Shown here: positions 20,026 to 27,777 of the stretch, one piece after another
Position numbering within the stretch: position 1 is the stretch's first letter
Layout of the letters: every line of letters begins with the position of its first letter
Assembly: GCF_038022665.1 (NCBI RefSeq)
Contig: NZ_CP150629.1
Span: forward strand, 1,346,480 to 1,410,479
DNA from: Methanolobus sp. WCC4
GTDB taxonomy: Archaea; Halobacteriota; Methanosarcinia; Methanosarcinales; Methanosarcinaceae
Direction: 5' to 3'
Length of the DNA: 64,000 nt
Notes under the pieces: model-generated
The model's input: the letters and a program-made list of their open reading frames with translations, nothing else
Database searches by the model: none
Told to the model about the DNA's origin: nothing
Made by a program: the position numbers and the translations under genes

Positions 20026-20517
20026 ATGAACGACGTTTCGGAATCAGGAACAGGTCCTTCGGATGAATTACTGCAGATGGTCGTCTTCCAGCTTGGAGAC
20101 GAGGAATTCGGCGTAGAGATCATGAAGGTACAGGAGATCATAAGGATGCCTGAGATCACTCAGATCCCCCAATCTCCTGATTTTGTAGAAGGTGTCATCA
20201 ATTTGCGTGGCAGGATCATTGTTGTGATCAACCTCGATAAGAGATTCAACCTTTCCTCAAAGGAAGTTGATGAACATTCACGTATCATTGTCGTTGAGAT
20301 CGGTGACAATGTGGTGGGTATGATCGTTGATTCTGTCAATGAGGTATTAAGGATACCTGCTTCAAGTGTTGATCCGGCACCTGAACTTGTTATGTCCAGT
20401 GTCAGCAAGGAGTACATCACAGGCGTAGGCAAAATGGATAATCGCCTTTTGATCTTCCTTGACCTTGCCAGGATCCTTGACAAAAAGGAAGTTGAAGATA
20501 TCGCAAAACTCGCCTGA
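20026..20517 (+). CDS. cheW: Chemotaxis coupling protein CheW
   Basis: 163 residues, the single SH3-like CheW domain (about 18-155): LQMVVFQLGDEEFGVEIMKV, then IVVINLDKRFNL, and EVLRIPASSVDPAP. It bridges methyl-accepting receptors and the CheA kinase. The gene starts 14 bp after the second soluble receptor, so it is probably dedicated to these receptors. No CheA is encoded in the window. The region after it is T-rich and could end transcription before cheR. Confidence 0.95.
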   Translation: MNDVSESGTGPSDELLQMVVFQLGDEEFGVEIMKVQEIIRMPEITQIPQSPDFVEGVINLRGRIIVVINLDKRFNLSSKEVDEHSRIIVVEIGDNVVGMIVDSVNEVLRIPASSVDPAPELVMSSVSKEYITGVGKMDNRLLIFLDLARILDKKEVEDIAKLA

Positions 20518-20691
20518 TATTCAGGTGACCGATATTTTCTTCCTCTTTTCTTTCTCTCTTTCTTTTTTAATTTTAGTTCTATTCTATTTGAATCCCAAGT
20601 TCTGTGCATCCTATAATCTTTATAGATTTATTTAAATATAATTAAAACAATATATGTTTGGCCGACCGACCCGGTCACAGGAGAGGATAAT

Positions 20692-21291
20692 ATAGCTTTC
20701 ACTTACTTTTTCAGAGATCTGCAAACACTTGAGATGATAAGGGACTATGTGATACCGGAGCTTAGAAGTCGCAGGTATATACATATATGGGATGCTGGTT
20801 GTGCCATGGGTCCTGAACCTTACACACTGGCAATGGTTCTCAGGGAGAACATGGGTATGACCTTCAGGAATGTACGTATCCATGCAACTGATATAGATAA
20901 CAGTGACCTTTTTGGCGATATCATCAAAAAGGGAGTGTATCCAAGGGAAATGGTCCAGAGGATACCAAAACCCATATTCGAGAAGTATTTCTCACCGGCA
21001 GATGAACCTGACCACTATGTCATTGCTGAGGAGATAAGGAAGTGCGTCGAGTTCACAAGACAGAACCTCCTTGACCTGAAACCTGTAAGGACAGGGCTTA
21101 ATCTCGTCCTTTGTAAGAATGTCCTTCTTCACTTCAAGGAACAGGAAAGGGTAGATGTCCTTAAGATGTTCCATGATGCTCTTGATGGTGGATACCTTGC
21201 TACTGAACAGACGCAGAAGCTCCCGCCGGAACTGGAAGGTTATTTTGAACCGGTTGTAGCGAATGCACAACTCTATCGCAAGGTTGCATGA
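20692..21291 (+). CDS. cheR: Short CheR-type chemoreceptor methyltransferase, probable ATA start
   Basis: SAM-dependent methyltransferase of the CheR catalytic domain that methylates receptor glutamates. Motifs: TYFFRDLQTLE at the very N terminus, WDAGCAMGPEPYTLAM (SAM site), IHATDID, and LVLCKNVLLHF. The N-terminal helical domain of full-length CheR (about 270 residues) is absent. The first in-frame ATG, 20734, would delete the FFRD motif and has no ribosome-binding site. A strong AGGAGAGG (20679-20686) stands just ahead of ATA 20692, giving a start of M-A-F-T-Y-F-F-R-D; this start is chosen with reserve. A TATA-like ATTTAAATA (20629-20637) fits a transcript beginning near 20660. It completes the receptor-receptor-cheW-cheR block. 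Confidence 0.82.
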   Translation: MAFTYFFRDLQTLEMIRDYVIPELRSRRYIHIWDAGCAMGPEPYTLAMVLRENMGMTFRNVRIHATDIDNSDLFGDIIKKGVYPREMVQRIPKPIFEKYFSPADEPDHYVIAEEIRKCVEFTRQNLLDLKPVRTGLNLVLCKNVLLHFKEQERVDVLKMFHDALDGGYLATEQTQKLPPELEGYFEPVVANAQLYRKVA

Positions 21292-21308
21292 GATTACAAG
21301 GACCATGC

Positions 21309-21517
21309 AAAGTTAAGGCTCTGTAGAAATCCTAATTGTTGATGAGCTACACTAATAACCGCAGATAAACACAGATACACTCACCTCCTGCGGAGTTGAG
21401 TGCCTGCTGAACAATAGTTCAGCAGGTTACACAGATATCGATAATTTGAATCTGCGTTTATCTGTGTTCATCTGTGGTTTGTATTAATATAGAGGATTTC
21501 TACAGAGCCAAAGTTAA
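21309..21517. mobile_element. 193-bp MITE-like element with 17-bp inverted repeats and 8-bp target duplication
   Basis: Perfect terminal inverted repeats GGCTCTGTAGAAATCCT (21317-21333) and its complement (21493-21509) enclose 193 bp without coding capacity. An exact 8-bp direct repeat AAAGTTAA flanks it (21309-21316 and 21510-21517). GGCTCTG termini with 8-bp duplications resemble IS6-family ends, but no transposase is in the window, so it would be moved in trans. Inside lie a second, imperfect 20-bp inverted repeat related to ACCGCAGATAAACACAGAT (near 21357-21377 and 21457-21480) and a perfect hairpin CCTGCTGAAC/GTTCAGCAGG near 21410-21430. It sits between cheR and a GNAT gene. Confidence 0.85.
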
Positions 21518-21549
21518 CATAATATAACATAACATAACAGGTGTTTCAG

Positions 21550-21873
21550 ATGCCGGACGAACTATCATTCAATCTTCTTCCTCCTGTACAGGGTTCGGAG
21601 TACAGGTGGCTGAACATCGACCGGCACGATGTAAGGGTTGGAAAGGTAAGGGGTAAGGTAGAGAACGATATTCTTTTCATCTATTCAATAACCATCTTTC
21701 CTGAATTCGAAGGCAGGAGCTATGGCAGAAAGACCATTGATCTCTTCAAAGGGCGGTACTCTACCATCGTTGCGGACAGGGTACGTCCGACTGCAGTAGG
21801 GTTCTGGGAGAAGATGGGCTTTTCAAATAATGGCGATGGTTCTTTTGTATTCAGCGATAAAGGCAGTTCCTGA
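21550..21873 (+). CDS. GNAT-family acetyltransferase-like protein
   Basis: About 107 residues with the core of the GNAT fold: a beta strand pair (LFIYSITIFPEF), the acetyl-CoA loop region EGRSYGRKTIDLFK (a weak R/Q-x-x-G-x-G/A motif) and the C-terminal RPTAVGFWEKMGF typical of the last GNAT helix and strand. The protein is short, with the N-terminal part reduced. ATG 21550 is chosen because AGGTG lies 6 bases upstream; a GTG at 21541 is in frame. The substrate is unknown. The nearest neighbour downstream is the CYTH-HD gene, 38 bp later. Confidence 0.7.
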   Translation: MPDELSFNLLPPVQGSEYRWLNIDRHDVRVGKVRGKVENDILFIYSITIFPEFEGRSYGRKTIDLFKGRYSTIVADRVRPTAVGFWEKMGFSNNGDGSFVFSDKGSS

Positions 21874-21911
21874 ATAGAAGATTTTTAACTCAGAACAAAG
21901 TATCTCTCTTT

Positions 21912-23165
21912 ATGGAAATTGAAGCCAAGTTCATTGTATCGGAACGTGACCTTTTTGACAGCCTTATGAACATCGACCAGATAGAGGGGTTCGATGTTCA
22001 GGATGCAGTTGTCAAAGAATTCAGGGATACCTATCTTGATACTGTGGACATGGCCATATATGGTTCCGGTTTTTCGTTCCGTTGCAGGGAGAAGCCGGGT
22101 AAGGTCGTCTACACTATCAAGTCCCTGAAAAGTTCCGGTTCCCTTATCCACATGAGGGAAGAGGTGGAGTTCAGTATGCCAGAGAAGCTTCCTGTCAGGC
22201 AGTGGGACAACTGTGTACTCAGGAAAAGGGTGCTGGAGATGATAGGTTCAGGTGAACTGTATCCACTTTTTACAGTGGAACACAAAAGGACCGATCTCAA
22301 AGTAATGGGTCCCACCGGGCAGATCGCTGAGTTGAGCTTCGATGATGTGACCATCGCCTGTGACGATAATGAGAAGAGCTATCTTGAACTTGAAGTTGAG
22401 CTTATGGGTGAAGGCAAAGAGGAGGTCCTTCACAGAATAGCTGAATTCTTCAGGGATGAGATCGGCCTTACTGTGGGAAGCAGTTCCAAGTTCGACAATG
22501 GTTTTGAACTCTATATGGAAAATATCCGCAGGGATGCAGAAAGATATGACTGTGGTGAAATCCCCGAAACAAAGGATATCACTTTCCTTCCTTTGAGAGA
22601 GATGTTCGATGAGTATAATGTAGAACAGGACCATGCACGCAAGGTTACTGAGAATTCTCTCATCCTTTTTGATGCCTTGAAGCCGATCCATGGTCTGGAT
22701 GACGGACTTCGTCAGACAATGAGATTTGCAGCACTGGTGCATGATATCGGTGTCATGACAGATGCGAAGACCCATCATAAGGTGGGAAGGGACATCCTCC
22801 TGAGCTCATGCCCGGAGGAACTTCCATGTCCTCTCTGTCTGTTCCTCCCATGGACAACATTCCTTCATAAGAAAAGGATCGACAGGAACAAATTGTTGAA
22901 ACTGGCTCAGAAGAACAAGTTTGCCAGCCTGCCTTTAAAGATGCAGGATGACATCCTTAAAATGGCATCCATATTGCGGATGGCAGACGGTATGGATATC
23001 AGCAGGATGAACACCAGGATAGTTGAAATCGACCTTGATAAAGAGGACATCGTGGTCAGGTTACATGGAAGAGCTGCCGGAGTGGATGCCGACAGGGCTG
23101 ATACCAAAGCAGACCTCTGGCGACTGCTTTTTGAAAAGGATATCTATTTCAGGGAAGACTACTGA
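21912..23165 (+). CDS. CYTH triphosphate-tunnel domain fused to a PPX-type HD domain
   Basis: 417 residues. Residues 1-205 are a CYTH domain: the E-x-E-x-K signature appears as MEIEAKF, followed by the alternating basic/acidic strands of the triphosphate tunnel (FRCREKPGKVVYTIK, EHKRTDLK, SYLELEVELMGEG). Residues about 235-410 are an HD domain: HARKVTENS, AALVHDIGV, HHKVGRDIL, LRMADGMDISR, and DTKADLWRLLFEKDIYF, closely matching the C-terminal half of exopolyphosphatases. CYTH enzymes hydrolyse triphosphates or polyphosphate. In this locus the separate exopolyphosphatase lacks exactly that HD half. The C-terminal end overlaps the opposite PPK2 gene by a few bases (convergent). Exact substrate unknown. 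Confidence 0.85.
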   Translation: MEIEAKFIVSERDLFDSLMNIDQIEGFDVQDAVVKEFRDTYLDTVDMAIYGSGFSFRCREKPGKVVYTIKSLKSSGSLIHMREEVEFSMPEKLPVRQWDNCVLRKRVLEMIGSGELYPLFTVEHKRTDLKVMGPTGQIAELSFDDVTIACDDNEKSYLELEVELMGEGKEEVLHRIAEFFRDEIGLTVGSSSKFDNGFELYMENIRRDAERYDCGEIPETKDITFLPLREMFDEYNVEQDHARKVTENSLILFDALKPIHGLDDGLRQTMRFAALVHDIGVMTDAKTHHKVGRDILLSSCPEELPCPLCLFLPWTTFLHKKRIDRNKLLKLAQKNKFASLPLKMQDDILKMASILRMADGMDISRMNTRIVEIDLDKEDIVVRLHGRAAGVDADRADTKADLWRLLFEKDIYFREDY

Positions 23166-24661
23166 AGCCCACGTTGCTCCAGTTCGCTTTCTATGCGTTC
23201 GATGATCGTCTCAAGTATCTTGATCCTCGCATAGTACTTGTCATTGGCTTCTACGATTGTCCAGGGTGCCCGGGTAGTGCTTGTCTTCTGTAGCATCTCG
23301 TCTGCAGCATTGAGATAGAGGTCCCATTTCTCGCGGTTACGCCAGTCGTCAGGTGTGATCTTCCACTGTTTATGGGCTGTGTTCTCACGTTGCTTGAACC
23401 TGTTAAGCTGTTCTCCCTTGTCGATATGGGTCCAGAACTTGATGATTATGGCACCGTAGTTCGTAAGGGTTTCCTCGAACTCGTTGATCTCCCTGTAAGC
23501 ACGCTTCCATTCATGGGTATTGCACAGTTTCTCAACCCTTTCCACAAGCACCCTGCCATACCAGCTCCTGTCATATATGCCAATATGGCCTGCTTCAGGT
23601 ATCTCGTTGTAGAACCTCCAAAGGTAATGATGTGCCAGGTCGTATTCTGAAGGCACTCCCACAGGTGTCACACGGTATAAGCGTGGGTTCAGTTTCTGTG
23701 CAAACCGTTTAATACCACCTCCCTTCCCGGAAGCATCCCAGCCTTCGAACACTACGATAAGTGGTATCTGATTCCTGAACAGTTCATATTGCAGCTTCGC
23801 TATCTTTTTCTGGCAGGCCTTTTTTTGCTTTTTGTATTCCTTGAAAGTAAGGCTCTTGTCCATGTCAACCTTTTCAAGTATCGATGAATCTATGTTGGGG
23901 ATGATGCAGTTCTCAGGATGGTGACCTTGAGTTGCTTTTACAGTGTTCTCAACCTCGACGATCTTACTTTCTATCGATTCGATGGTCTTTGCCAGCACCT
24001 TTACAGTGGCGAAGTTCCTGTCCTCTGCTTCAATGATGGTCCAGGGTGCATGTGCTCTGTCAGTCCTTTCAAGGATCCCTTCTATCATCGGAAGATGTCT
24101 GTCATACTCATTGAGATACTCCAGCTCTTCTTCCTCTACAATAAAAAGTGGAACTCCATCCCTTTTCAGTTCCTGGTATCTTCTTTCCTGTTCCTCTTTG
24201 CTGACATGAAGGAAGAATTTGATAAGAAGGTATCCTTCGTCAGTGAGCTGTCTTTCGAAATAAGTTATACCGTCAAGGCATTTTGGCATACGACTGTCTG
24301 CTTTTCCTTTGCCGTCGTGTTCTATTATTGCCCTGCGGTACCAGCTCCTGTCAAAGATAGCGATACTCCCTTTCTTTGGTATCTTTATCCAGAAACGCCA
24401 TAGAAGTGGTTTTTGTTCTTCCTGGTGGCAGGGCTTACCGGTGGTATAGAGGTCGAATCCCATTGGGTTGAGTGCCAGAAGGAACCGGTTGATTATCTCT
24501 GTCATACCGGATGCATGCCATCCTTCAAAGACTATGATGACAGGTATGTCCATCTTCCATGCTTTTCTCTGCAGCTCTCCAATGTGTATCTGTAGTTCAT
24601 CGATCACATTATCGTAATCTTTTTTGCTGAGTTTCTTTGAGAGATCCACATTTTCAAGCAT
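23159..24661 (-). CDS. Two-domain polyphosphate kinase 2 (polyphosphate:AMP phosphotransferase type)
   Basis: 500 residues with two PPK2 domains. The C-terminal one (about 270-490) has an intact P-loop VVFEGWDASGKGGGIKRF and the lid/Walker B IYDRSWYGRVLVERVE. In the N-terminal one (about 15-235) the P-loop is degenerate (FEGWHASGMTEIINRF; the lysine is lost) while IFDRSWYRRAI remains. This architecture is that of class II PPK2, which phosphorylates AMP to ADP with polyphosphate, the first domain being non-catalytic. The stop is TAG. It lies on the minus strand between the CYTH-HD gene and a DUF4010 gene in the polyphosphate island. AMP as acceptor is inferred from architecture only. Confidence 0.92.
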   Translation of the reverse strand: MLENVDLSKKLSKKDYDNVIDELQIHIGELQRKAWKMDIPVIIVFEGWHASGMTEIINRFLLALNPMGFDLYTTGKPCHQEEQKPLLWRFWIKIPKKGSIAIFDRSWYRRAIIEHDGKGKADSRMPKCLDGITYFERQLTDEGYLLIKFFLHVSKEEQERRYQELKRDGVPLFIVEEEELEYLNEYDRHLPMIEGILERTDRAHAPWTIIEAEDRNFATVKVLAKTIESIESKIVEVENTVKATQGHHPENCIIPNIDSSILEKVDMDKSLTFKEYKKQKKACQKKIAKLQYELFRNQIPLIVVFEGWDASGKGGGIKRFAQKLNPRLYRVTPVGVPSEYDLAHHYLWRFYNEIPEAGHIGIYDRSWYGRVLVERVEKLCNTHEWKRAYREINEFEETLTNYGAIIIKFWTHIDKGEQLNRFKQRENTAHKQWKITPDDWRNREKWDLYLNAADEMLQKTSTTRAPWTIVEANDKYYARIKILETIIERIESELEQRGLQ

Positions 24662-24715
24662 TTTTCATCACTAGTAATATCTATCTAAAATTTGTATATG
24701 TGTCGATGCATAAAA

Positions 24716-26053
24716 TCATTGAAGAATGTATGAGCGTATGTAAAAGCTCCATACTACCAGTGTAATTGAACCGGCTATCACAATTGCGAGGAAAGACAAC
24801 AGTGATCTCCTGGAAAGTTCAGGTGAGCCTGTGATCCTTATATAGAATATTTTGCTGAGGGTGCTGATGAGTCCGGCAAGGATGGCCGTTTCTGCAGCCG
24901 TCTGTGTAGAGAGGTTTCCCGAGAATGCCAGCGCAGCAACTGATGCCGTAACGGCAGAACTACTGACGATGCCTCCAAGGGCTGTAACATATGCTCCTCC
25001 AGCTCCCCCGTATTCATTAGCAAAATTAGCTACTACCAGAAGTATTGTGAACACAGCCCCAAATTTGAATGCAGGACCAAGTGCGAAGGGTGAACCTATC
25101 TCAATACTCTCTTCTGTCGTCACGTTCTTCTTCCATTTCAGTGCAACAACAACCATGGCAATAAATCCCATTACAATGAATGGTGGAGCCATCATCAGGG
25201 CAGTATCTGCGCCGGGGTCTGCTATGAGTGCTATCAGGGTATTACTTATGATCATTGACACAACAGAGAGCATGGCTCCTACATGGATGGAATCCGTGAG
25301 TATCGGTCTTTTCTTTGACAATCCGGAAAGTGCAGCTACTGTCGCTTCACTGCTTATGAACCCACCAAAAAGTCCCGAATATGGGATGCCTGCTTCCGGT
25401 CCCATCCTTTTCAGGGATAGGTAGCTCACAAAGCTGATGAATGAGACGAGAACTACAATGAGGATCGCTGACTTTAGCCTGAGAATGCCAAAGAGTGGTT
25501 CTTCCGGCATGATGGGATAGAGCACAAATGCAACTGCCAGGAACTTCAGGGCACTGTTGATATCTTCCTCAGATAGATGTTCTGCGAATGAATGTAGAGG
25601 TTTCTTCTCTATTAGGAGGAAGGTCAGTATCAGTGCTGAGACTATGGCTATCAGGTATAGCTCATAGGCAACGATGATACCTAACAGATATGTACAGAAG
25701 AGTGCGATGGCAGTCGTCAGTCCTGATTTGCCTTTGAGGACGTTGAGTGAATATATGATAGCTGCTGAGGCAAATGCCACAAGCAGAGTGGTAAGAATAA
25801 GCATCCACATGCCTGTATGTTCTGTAAGTATGGTGGCAATGGTTCCTGTCATACATGTTATAGAAAAGGTCCTCACACCAGCGAATATCTTCTTATCAGC
25901 ACGCCAGTGTTCTCTCTCAAGTCCTACAAGTATGCCTATCATCAGAGAAAGCAATATCTTTTCCAGAAGTATGAAGTGCAAAGGGTCAATACCCCATTGT
26001 ATTTCAGGTATAATAGTAATATCTCCTTGAACAGGTAGTTCTAAGGTCAGCAA
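24716..26053 (-). CDS. MgtC/SapB and DUF4010 family membrane protein
   Basis: About 445 residues with roughly 12 hydrophobic segments. The N-terminal part is MgtC-like (LSLMIGILVGLEREHWRADK, FAGVRTFSI, ASAAIIYSLNVLKGKSGLTTAIA); the C-terminal part is DUF4010 (GGFISSEATVAALSG, ALGGIVSSSAVTASVAALA). The function is unknown; MgtC-like proteins are tied to magnesium and phosphate stress in bacteria. The frame opens with TTG 26053. A strong AAGGAG (26023-26028) lies inside the N-terminal end, ahead of ATT/ATA codons at 26009-26014, so the true start may be a rare codon there. It sits 54 bp from PPK2 and could serve ion balance during polyphosphate turnover. Confidence 0.85.
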   Translation of the reverse strand: MLTLELPVQGDITIIPEIQWGIDPLHFILLEKILLSLMIGILVGLEREHWRADKKIFAGVRTFSITCMTGTIATILTEHTGMWMLILTTLLVAFASAAIIYSLNVLKGKSGLTTAIALFCTYLLGIIVAYELYLIAIVSALILTFLLIEKKPLHSFAEHLSEEDINSALKFLAVAFVLYPIMPEEPLFGILRLKSAILIVVLVSFISFVSYLSLKRMGPEAGIPYSGLFGGFISSEATVAALSGLSKKRPILTDSIHVGAMLSVVSMIISNTLIALIADPGADTALMMAPPFIVMGFIAMVVVALKWKKNVTTEESIEIGSPFALGPAFKFGAVFTILLVVANFANEYGGAGGAYVTALGGIVSSSAVTASVAALAFSGNLSTQTAAETAILAGLISTLSKIFYIRITGSPELSRRSLLSFLAIVIAGSITLVVWSFYIRSYILQ

Positions 26054-26141
26054 CCATTCATATAATAAGCAGTCGCAGTTGTTATATAAAATCTATACAC
26101 TATATAAATTTATATATGTAACTGATGATGGGGGAACGATC

Positions 26142-26486
26142 GTGCCATTGGTAATTAAAACGAAATGTGTATCCTGCAAGAAGTGTGTCAGGAAGTGTCC
26201 GGTAGATGCCATCGATATGGTAAAAGGGAAAGCACTTATCGTTGAAGATAAATGTATCAACTGTGGAAAGTGCATTAAGATATGTCCGGTAAAAGCTATA
26301 CTCAGGGACAGGGATATTGTAAAGTATCAGATAAGTGCCGATCTTGATGATGTAAAGGATTCACTTTCAAAGTACAAGAGCAAGAAAGCTAAGAAGAGAC
26401 TGGTGAAAAGTCAGCTCCGGCAGATAAGGTTGCAACAGAAGGTCCTTCGTGGAAAGATGAAGGCACTGAAACATCTCAAGCTCTGA
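26142..26486 (+). CDS. Two [4Fe-4S] ferredoxin with a long basic tail
   Basis: About 114 residues. Two complete cluster motifs, CVSCKKCVRKCP and CINCGKCIKICP, fill residues 8-50; this half is a standard bacterial-type 2[4Fe-4S] ferredoxin. Residues about 70-114 are strongly basic (KYKSKKAKKRLVKSQ, QQKVLRGKMKALKHLKL) and predicted helical, which is not usual for such ferredoxins. GTG 26142 preceded by GGGGGA is chosen; an upstream ATG at 26079 is in frame but would precede the likely promoter. It shares a divergent promoter region with the DUF4010 gene and is 36 bp upstream of the CHAD gene. Confidence 0.85.
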   Translation: MPLVIKTKCVSCKKCVRKCPVDAIDMVKGKALIVEDKCINCGKCIKICPVKAILRDRDIVKYQISADLDDVKDSLSKYKSKKAKKRLVKSQLRQIRLQQKVLRGKMKALKHLKL

Positions 26487-26522
26487 TAACCGACCCTAAG
26501 GCTATCACAAAGAAGAGGTAGA

Positions 26523-27626
26523 ATGTCATCAAATGAGGTAAATGTTCCTGCTACTGCACCAGTTCCTTCCTCAGAGGTGAAGGAAGATTCTCCGGTGAGC
26601 ACTATCCTGGTACCATTCTCTGAATTTCGGTCCATGAAAAGGACCGACATCAAGGCAGCAGACACGATGCGTGAGGCTGCACGTAAGATACTGATGTTCC
26701 ATTTCGGAGTGATGATCGAGCATGAAAGAGGTACCAGGGTAGGGAAGGACATCGAGGAACTTCATGATATGAGGGTTGCAGCAATGCGTATGCGTTCTAT
26801 CATCGAGGTCCTTGAGGACTATCTTGACATGAAGAAGATGTATCCTCATTACAGGAATATCAAGAGGACAAGAAAGGTGCTTGGTTCAGTACGTGACCTG
26901 GACGTCTTCCTTGAGGTTATCGATCATTATCTTGAGGACAAGCCACCCGAGGCAAGGGAGGGAATGGACCCGCTAACTGATTCGATCCTTATCGAGAGGG
27001 CAAAACAGCGTGGTAATATGCTTATCTATCTGGACGATGTGAAGTACAATAAGTTCAAGGAAGAGTTTGCCGGCTACCTGCTTCAAAGGAAGTTCTGGAA
27101 GATGAAGACTTCAAAGAAGAACGATGAGCCTGTTCCATGCAGGGTCGTGGACGTTCTTCCTGTACTCATATATACACAGCTCGCAACTGTAAGATCATAT
27201 GCCGACCTTCTTGAAAAAGAGACAATGGATCCATATCTTGAGAAATATCATCAATTGAGGATCGATGTTAAGATATTGCGCTATACACTGGAGTTCTTCA
27301 AAGAGGTCCTTGGTGATGAGTCTAAGGATGTGATAAAGGATCTGAAAGCCCTTCAGGATAATCTGGGGGACATGCATGATACGGTGGTTGCACTTGAGCT
27401 TCTTGAGAATTTCGAGAAATATGGCAGATGGGGTGCAGCAGATAAGAAGCAGATAGCTGCTTCCAACGGACTTCGTGATTACCCGGGTGTAGATGCCTAT
27501 ATCGAGTACAGGAAGCAGGAACTCCAGAACCTCGTGGATGGATTCCCTGAAGTCTGGGCGAGGGTTATCGAGCCTGATCTCAGTGTAAGGCTATCACAGG
27601 CAATAGCAGGTATCTATAATTCCTGA
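26523..27626 (+). CDS. CHAD-domain protein (polyphosphate-binding type)
   Basis: 367 residues. After a flexible, proline/valine-rich N-terminal about 35 residues, the CHAD domain runs to the end: conserved histidine helices HDMRVAAMRMRSIIEVL and LRIDVKILRYTLEFF, plus RKVLGSVRDLDVFLE and LQDNLGDMHDTVVALELLE. CHAD domains are all-helical with a basic groove and are known to bind polyphosphate granules. Usually CHAD is fused or adjacent to CYTH; here the CYTH protein is 3.4 kb away on the other side of PPK2. The gene precedes PPK1 on the same strand. A 7-bp hairpin (CCTGAAT/ATTCAGG, 27622-27642) overlaps its stop. Confidence 0.92.
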   Translation: MSSNEVNVPATAPVPSSEVKEDSPVSTILVPFSEFRSMKRTDIKAADTMREAARKILMFHFGVMIEHERGTRVGKDIEELHDMRVAAMRMRSIIEVLEDYLDMKKMYPHYRNIKRTRKVLGSVRDLDVFLEVIDHYLEDKPPEAREGMDPLTDSILIERAKQRGNMLIYLDDVKYNKFKEEFAGYLLQRKFWKMKTSKKNDEPVPCRVVDVLPVLIYTQLATVRSYADLLEKETMDPYLEKYHQLRIDVKILRYTLEFFKEVLGDESKDVIKDLKALQDNLGDMHDTVVALELLENFEKYGRWGAADKKQIAASNGLRDYPGVDAYIEYRKQELQNLVDGFPEVWARVIEPDLSVRLSQAIAGIYNS

Positions 27627-27777
27627 ATACTATCTATTCAGGGACCTGAATTAACTATACGATGCTATATTGTGATATATAGGACTATATATGAATCTGT
27701 ATGAAGTGTTAACTAATAGAATGGCTGTAGTTTTTCCAAAATATGACGGTTTTCTATCGTTCTTAAAGTTGAGTAAA

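Noticed and set aside
20654-20695. ATG with a 13-codon frame ahead of cheR as the real cheR start
   Set aside because: It is in another frame, ends at TAG before the FFRD motif and lies at or before the predicted transcript start.
23159-23165. Convergent overlap of the CYTH-HD and PPK2 genes as a frameshift
   Set aside because: Both proteins end at their family's normal C terminus; a short convergent overlap is enough.
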